8,558 bases of DNA from an uncultured Collinsella sp. GTDB lineage: Bacteria > Actinomycetota > Coriobacteriia > Coriobacteriales > Coriobacteriaceae. The position numbers were made by a program, and so were the translations under genes. This document shows, piece by piece, positions 7,579 through 8,558 of this stretch (position 1 is the first letter of the stretch; the number at the start of each line of letters is the position of its first letter). The DNA lies in assembly GCA_902468045.1 (NCBI GenBank), contig CABQXG010000040.1:1-8558 (forward strand), read 5' to 3'. The notes under the pieces were generated by a model. The model was not told the origin of the DNA, ran no database searches, and was given only the letters and a program-made list of their open reading frames with translations.

Positions 7579-8558
7579 AACCCATTTTCACGGCGAGCAC
7601 GAGGAACACCACGAGTGCCGCGACGATGTAGCAGATATAGATGCTGTAGTTGCCGCCCTCGAGCTTAGTCGCGAGGTCGGCGAGCTTCTCGACACCCTTA
7701 TGCGGGGCATCGACGAGAACCTTGTCGGGTACGGGCTCCACAGCCTCGGCCACACCGGTGAGCTTCTGGAAGAAGTGCGCGATGGACCAGCAGACGGCCG
7801 TGCAGCGGTCGCGCAGCGTGTAGAGCGCCTGCATAAACCAGGACACCTCGGAGGCAAAGGTCGTGGCCACGACGGGCATATGCTCGTTGGGAGCATAGCC
7901 GCATGCCCACGGCTGGGACTTCTGCACCTTGCCGACGGTCTTGAGCTTGCGATAACCGCAGGCAAGACCGACGAGCACCACGAGCGCAATAGCGATCGCG
8001 GGCGTGGAGGTGGCAGCGCCGGAGTACTGGTTCATGAGCTCCATGCCCTCGGCGGCAAACACGCCGCCGTACGGATGCAGGACGGACGCGGCGACATCGA
8101 CCAGCACGGGCGCGATCACGGGAGCGCCAATGCCCAGCACGACGCAGATGGCCGCGAGCAGGCCCTGCGCGAACACCATGGGGGCGGGAACCTCCTTGGC
8201 ATTGGCCGCAGCCTCGGAACGGGGCGCGGAGGCAAAGGAGACGCCATAGGCCTTGACGAAGCACGTGACAGCCAGCGCGCCGGTAATGGCAAGCGCGACG
8301 GCAGCGAACACGGCCACAATCATGACGGCCTTGTCGCCCTGCATGGCGGCATTAAACAGCGACTGGTAGGTAAACCACTCGGAAACAAAGCCGTTAAAGG
8401 GCGGGATGGCCGAGATGGCAAGCGCGCCAACGAGGAAGCAGATGGCCGTTGCCGGCATACGACGGAACAGGCCGCCCATCTTCTCCATATTGCGCGTACC
8501 CGTAGAGTACAGCAGCGCACCGGCGCCCAAGAACAGCTCGCCCTTAAACATCGCGTGG
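7577..8558 (-). CDS. hyfB: Hydrogenase-4 membrane subunit HyfB/HycC-like (NuoL/M/N antiporter family); 5' half cut off by window
   Basis: C-terminal 326 residues of an antiporter-like subunit; E. coli HyfB is 672 residues, so about half is missing beyond the window edge. The frame is open to the edge: codons before the ATG at 8551 read His-Ala, giving HAMFKGELFLGAGALLYSTG, the conserved HA(L/M)FK motif of helix 12 in NuoL/M proteins, so the ATG at 8551 is internal and not a start. Counting the first visible His (8555-8557) as residue 1, the key Lys is 5, PPFNGFVSEWF lies at 52-62 (Glu60), a PWACGY motif typical of HyfB/HycC lies at 216-221, and a last membrane helix lies at about 305-325 after a long amphipathic stretch. 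Hydrophobic helices are also near 37-52, 77-102, 125-152 and 184-202. Followed by hyfC after 12 bases. HyfB rather than HycC is inferred from the accompanying hyfD, hyfE and hyfF. Confidence 0.93.
   Translation of the reverse strand, partial: HAMFKGELFLGAGALLYSTGTRNMEKMGGLFRRMPATAICFLVGALAISAIPPFNGFVSEWFTYQSLFNAAMQGDKAVMIVAVFAAVALAITGALAVTCFVKAYGVSFASAPRSEAAANAKEVPAPMVFAQGLLAAICVVLGIGAPVIAPVLVDVAASVLHPYGGVFAAEGMELMNQYSGAATSTPAIAIALVVLVGLACGYRKLKTVGKVQKSQPWACGYAPNEHMPVVATTFASEVSWFMQALYTLRDRCTAVCWSIAHFFQKLTGVAEAVEPVPDKVLVDAPHKGVEKLADLATKLEGGNYSIYICYIVAALVVFLVLAVKMG

Noticed and set aside
8549..8551. The ATG at 8551 as the start of a short 324-residue protein
   Set aside because: The frame stays open to the window edge and the preceding codons complete the conserved HA(L/M)FK helix motif, so this is an internal methionine of a gene cut by the window.
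1159..8558. Respiratory complex I (nuo) or an Mrp antiporter operon
   Set aside because: Many subunits are NuoB/C/D/H/I/K/L/M-like, but HyfG has both Ni-binding CxxC motifs, NuoC is fused to NuoD, and there are no nuoA, nuoJ, nuoE, nuoF or nuoG genes between the subunits. This is a group 4 hydrogenase.
1159..8558. Hydrogenase-3 (hyc, FHL-1) type operon
   Set aside because: hyc operons have a single antiporter-like gene (hycC) and no equivalents of hyfD, hyfE and hyfF, all of which are present here.
1..8558. Promoters, terminators, RNA genes, repeats, CRISPR or mobile elements
   Set aside because: Gaps between genes are at most 15 nt and contain only ribosome binding sites and stop codons; I saw no inverted repeat with a T tract, no direct repeat array and no transposase.

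Overview
The window is a single head-to-tail operon segment, all on the minus strand, encoding most of a membrane-bound [NiFe] hydrogenase of the hydrogenase-4 / formate hydrogenlyase type (group 4a, Hyf-like). Read 5'->3' on the minus strand (high to low coordinates) the order is hyfB (3' part only), hyfC, hyfD, hyfE, hyfF, hyfG, hyfH, hyfI (5' part only). This is the gene order of the hyf operon of Escherichia coli from B to I. hyfA, the missing 5' half of hyfB and the missing 3' end of hyfI would lie outside the window, so their presence cannot be judged.

Layout: 7577-8558 hyfB and 5165-6622 hyfD and 2935-4494 hyfF are NuoL/M/N-like antiporter subunits; 6638-7564 hyfC is the NuoH-like membrane anchor; 4498-5151 hyfE is the NuoK-like subunit; 1159-2931 hyfG is the catalytic large subunit with a fused NuoC-like domain; 441-1157 hyfH is the 2[4Fe-4S] ferredoxin-like subunit; 1-438 hyfI is the small (NuoB-like) subunit. 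Intergenic gaps are 1 to 15 nt, and clear purine-rich Shine-Dalgarno sequences sit at the 3' end of each upstream gene, so the genes are almost certainly co-transcribed and probably translationally coupled. There is no gene-free stretch longer than 15 nt, and I see no promoter, terminator, RNA gene, repeat, mobile element or CRISPR array.

How the parts work together (family knowledge): electrons, in FHL typically from a formate dehydrogenase via a HyfA/HycB-type ferredoxin protein, pass through the HyfH clusters and the HyfI proximal cluster to the Ni-Fe site of HyfG, where protons are reduced to H2. The soluble arm docks on HyfC, and HyfB/D/E/F form the membrane arm, which by homology with complex I may translocate ions. 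All Ni-binding cysteines of HyfG and the main charged channel residues of HyfD and HyfF are present, so the complex looks functional rather than degenerate.

Organism: the sequence is GC-rich (well above 55% by eye, with G/C-ending codons favoured) and has strong AGGAGG-type ribosome binding sites. The style is compatible with a gut anaerobe of the class Coriobacteriia (for example Collinsella-like), but this is a low-confidence inference from composition and metabolism, not something the window proves. This is a well-known system, not a new one; the points worth a second look are modest lineage-specific variations (the HyfH tail, the HyfG tail, an extra HyfI cysteine).
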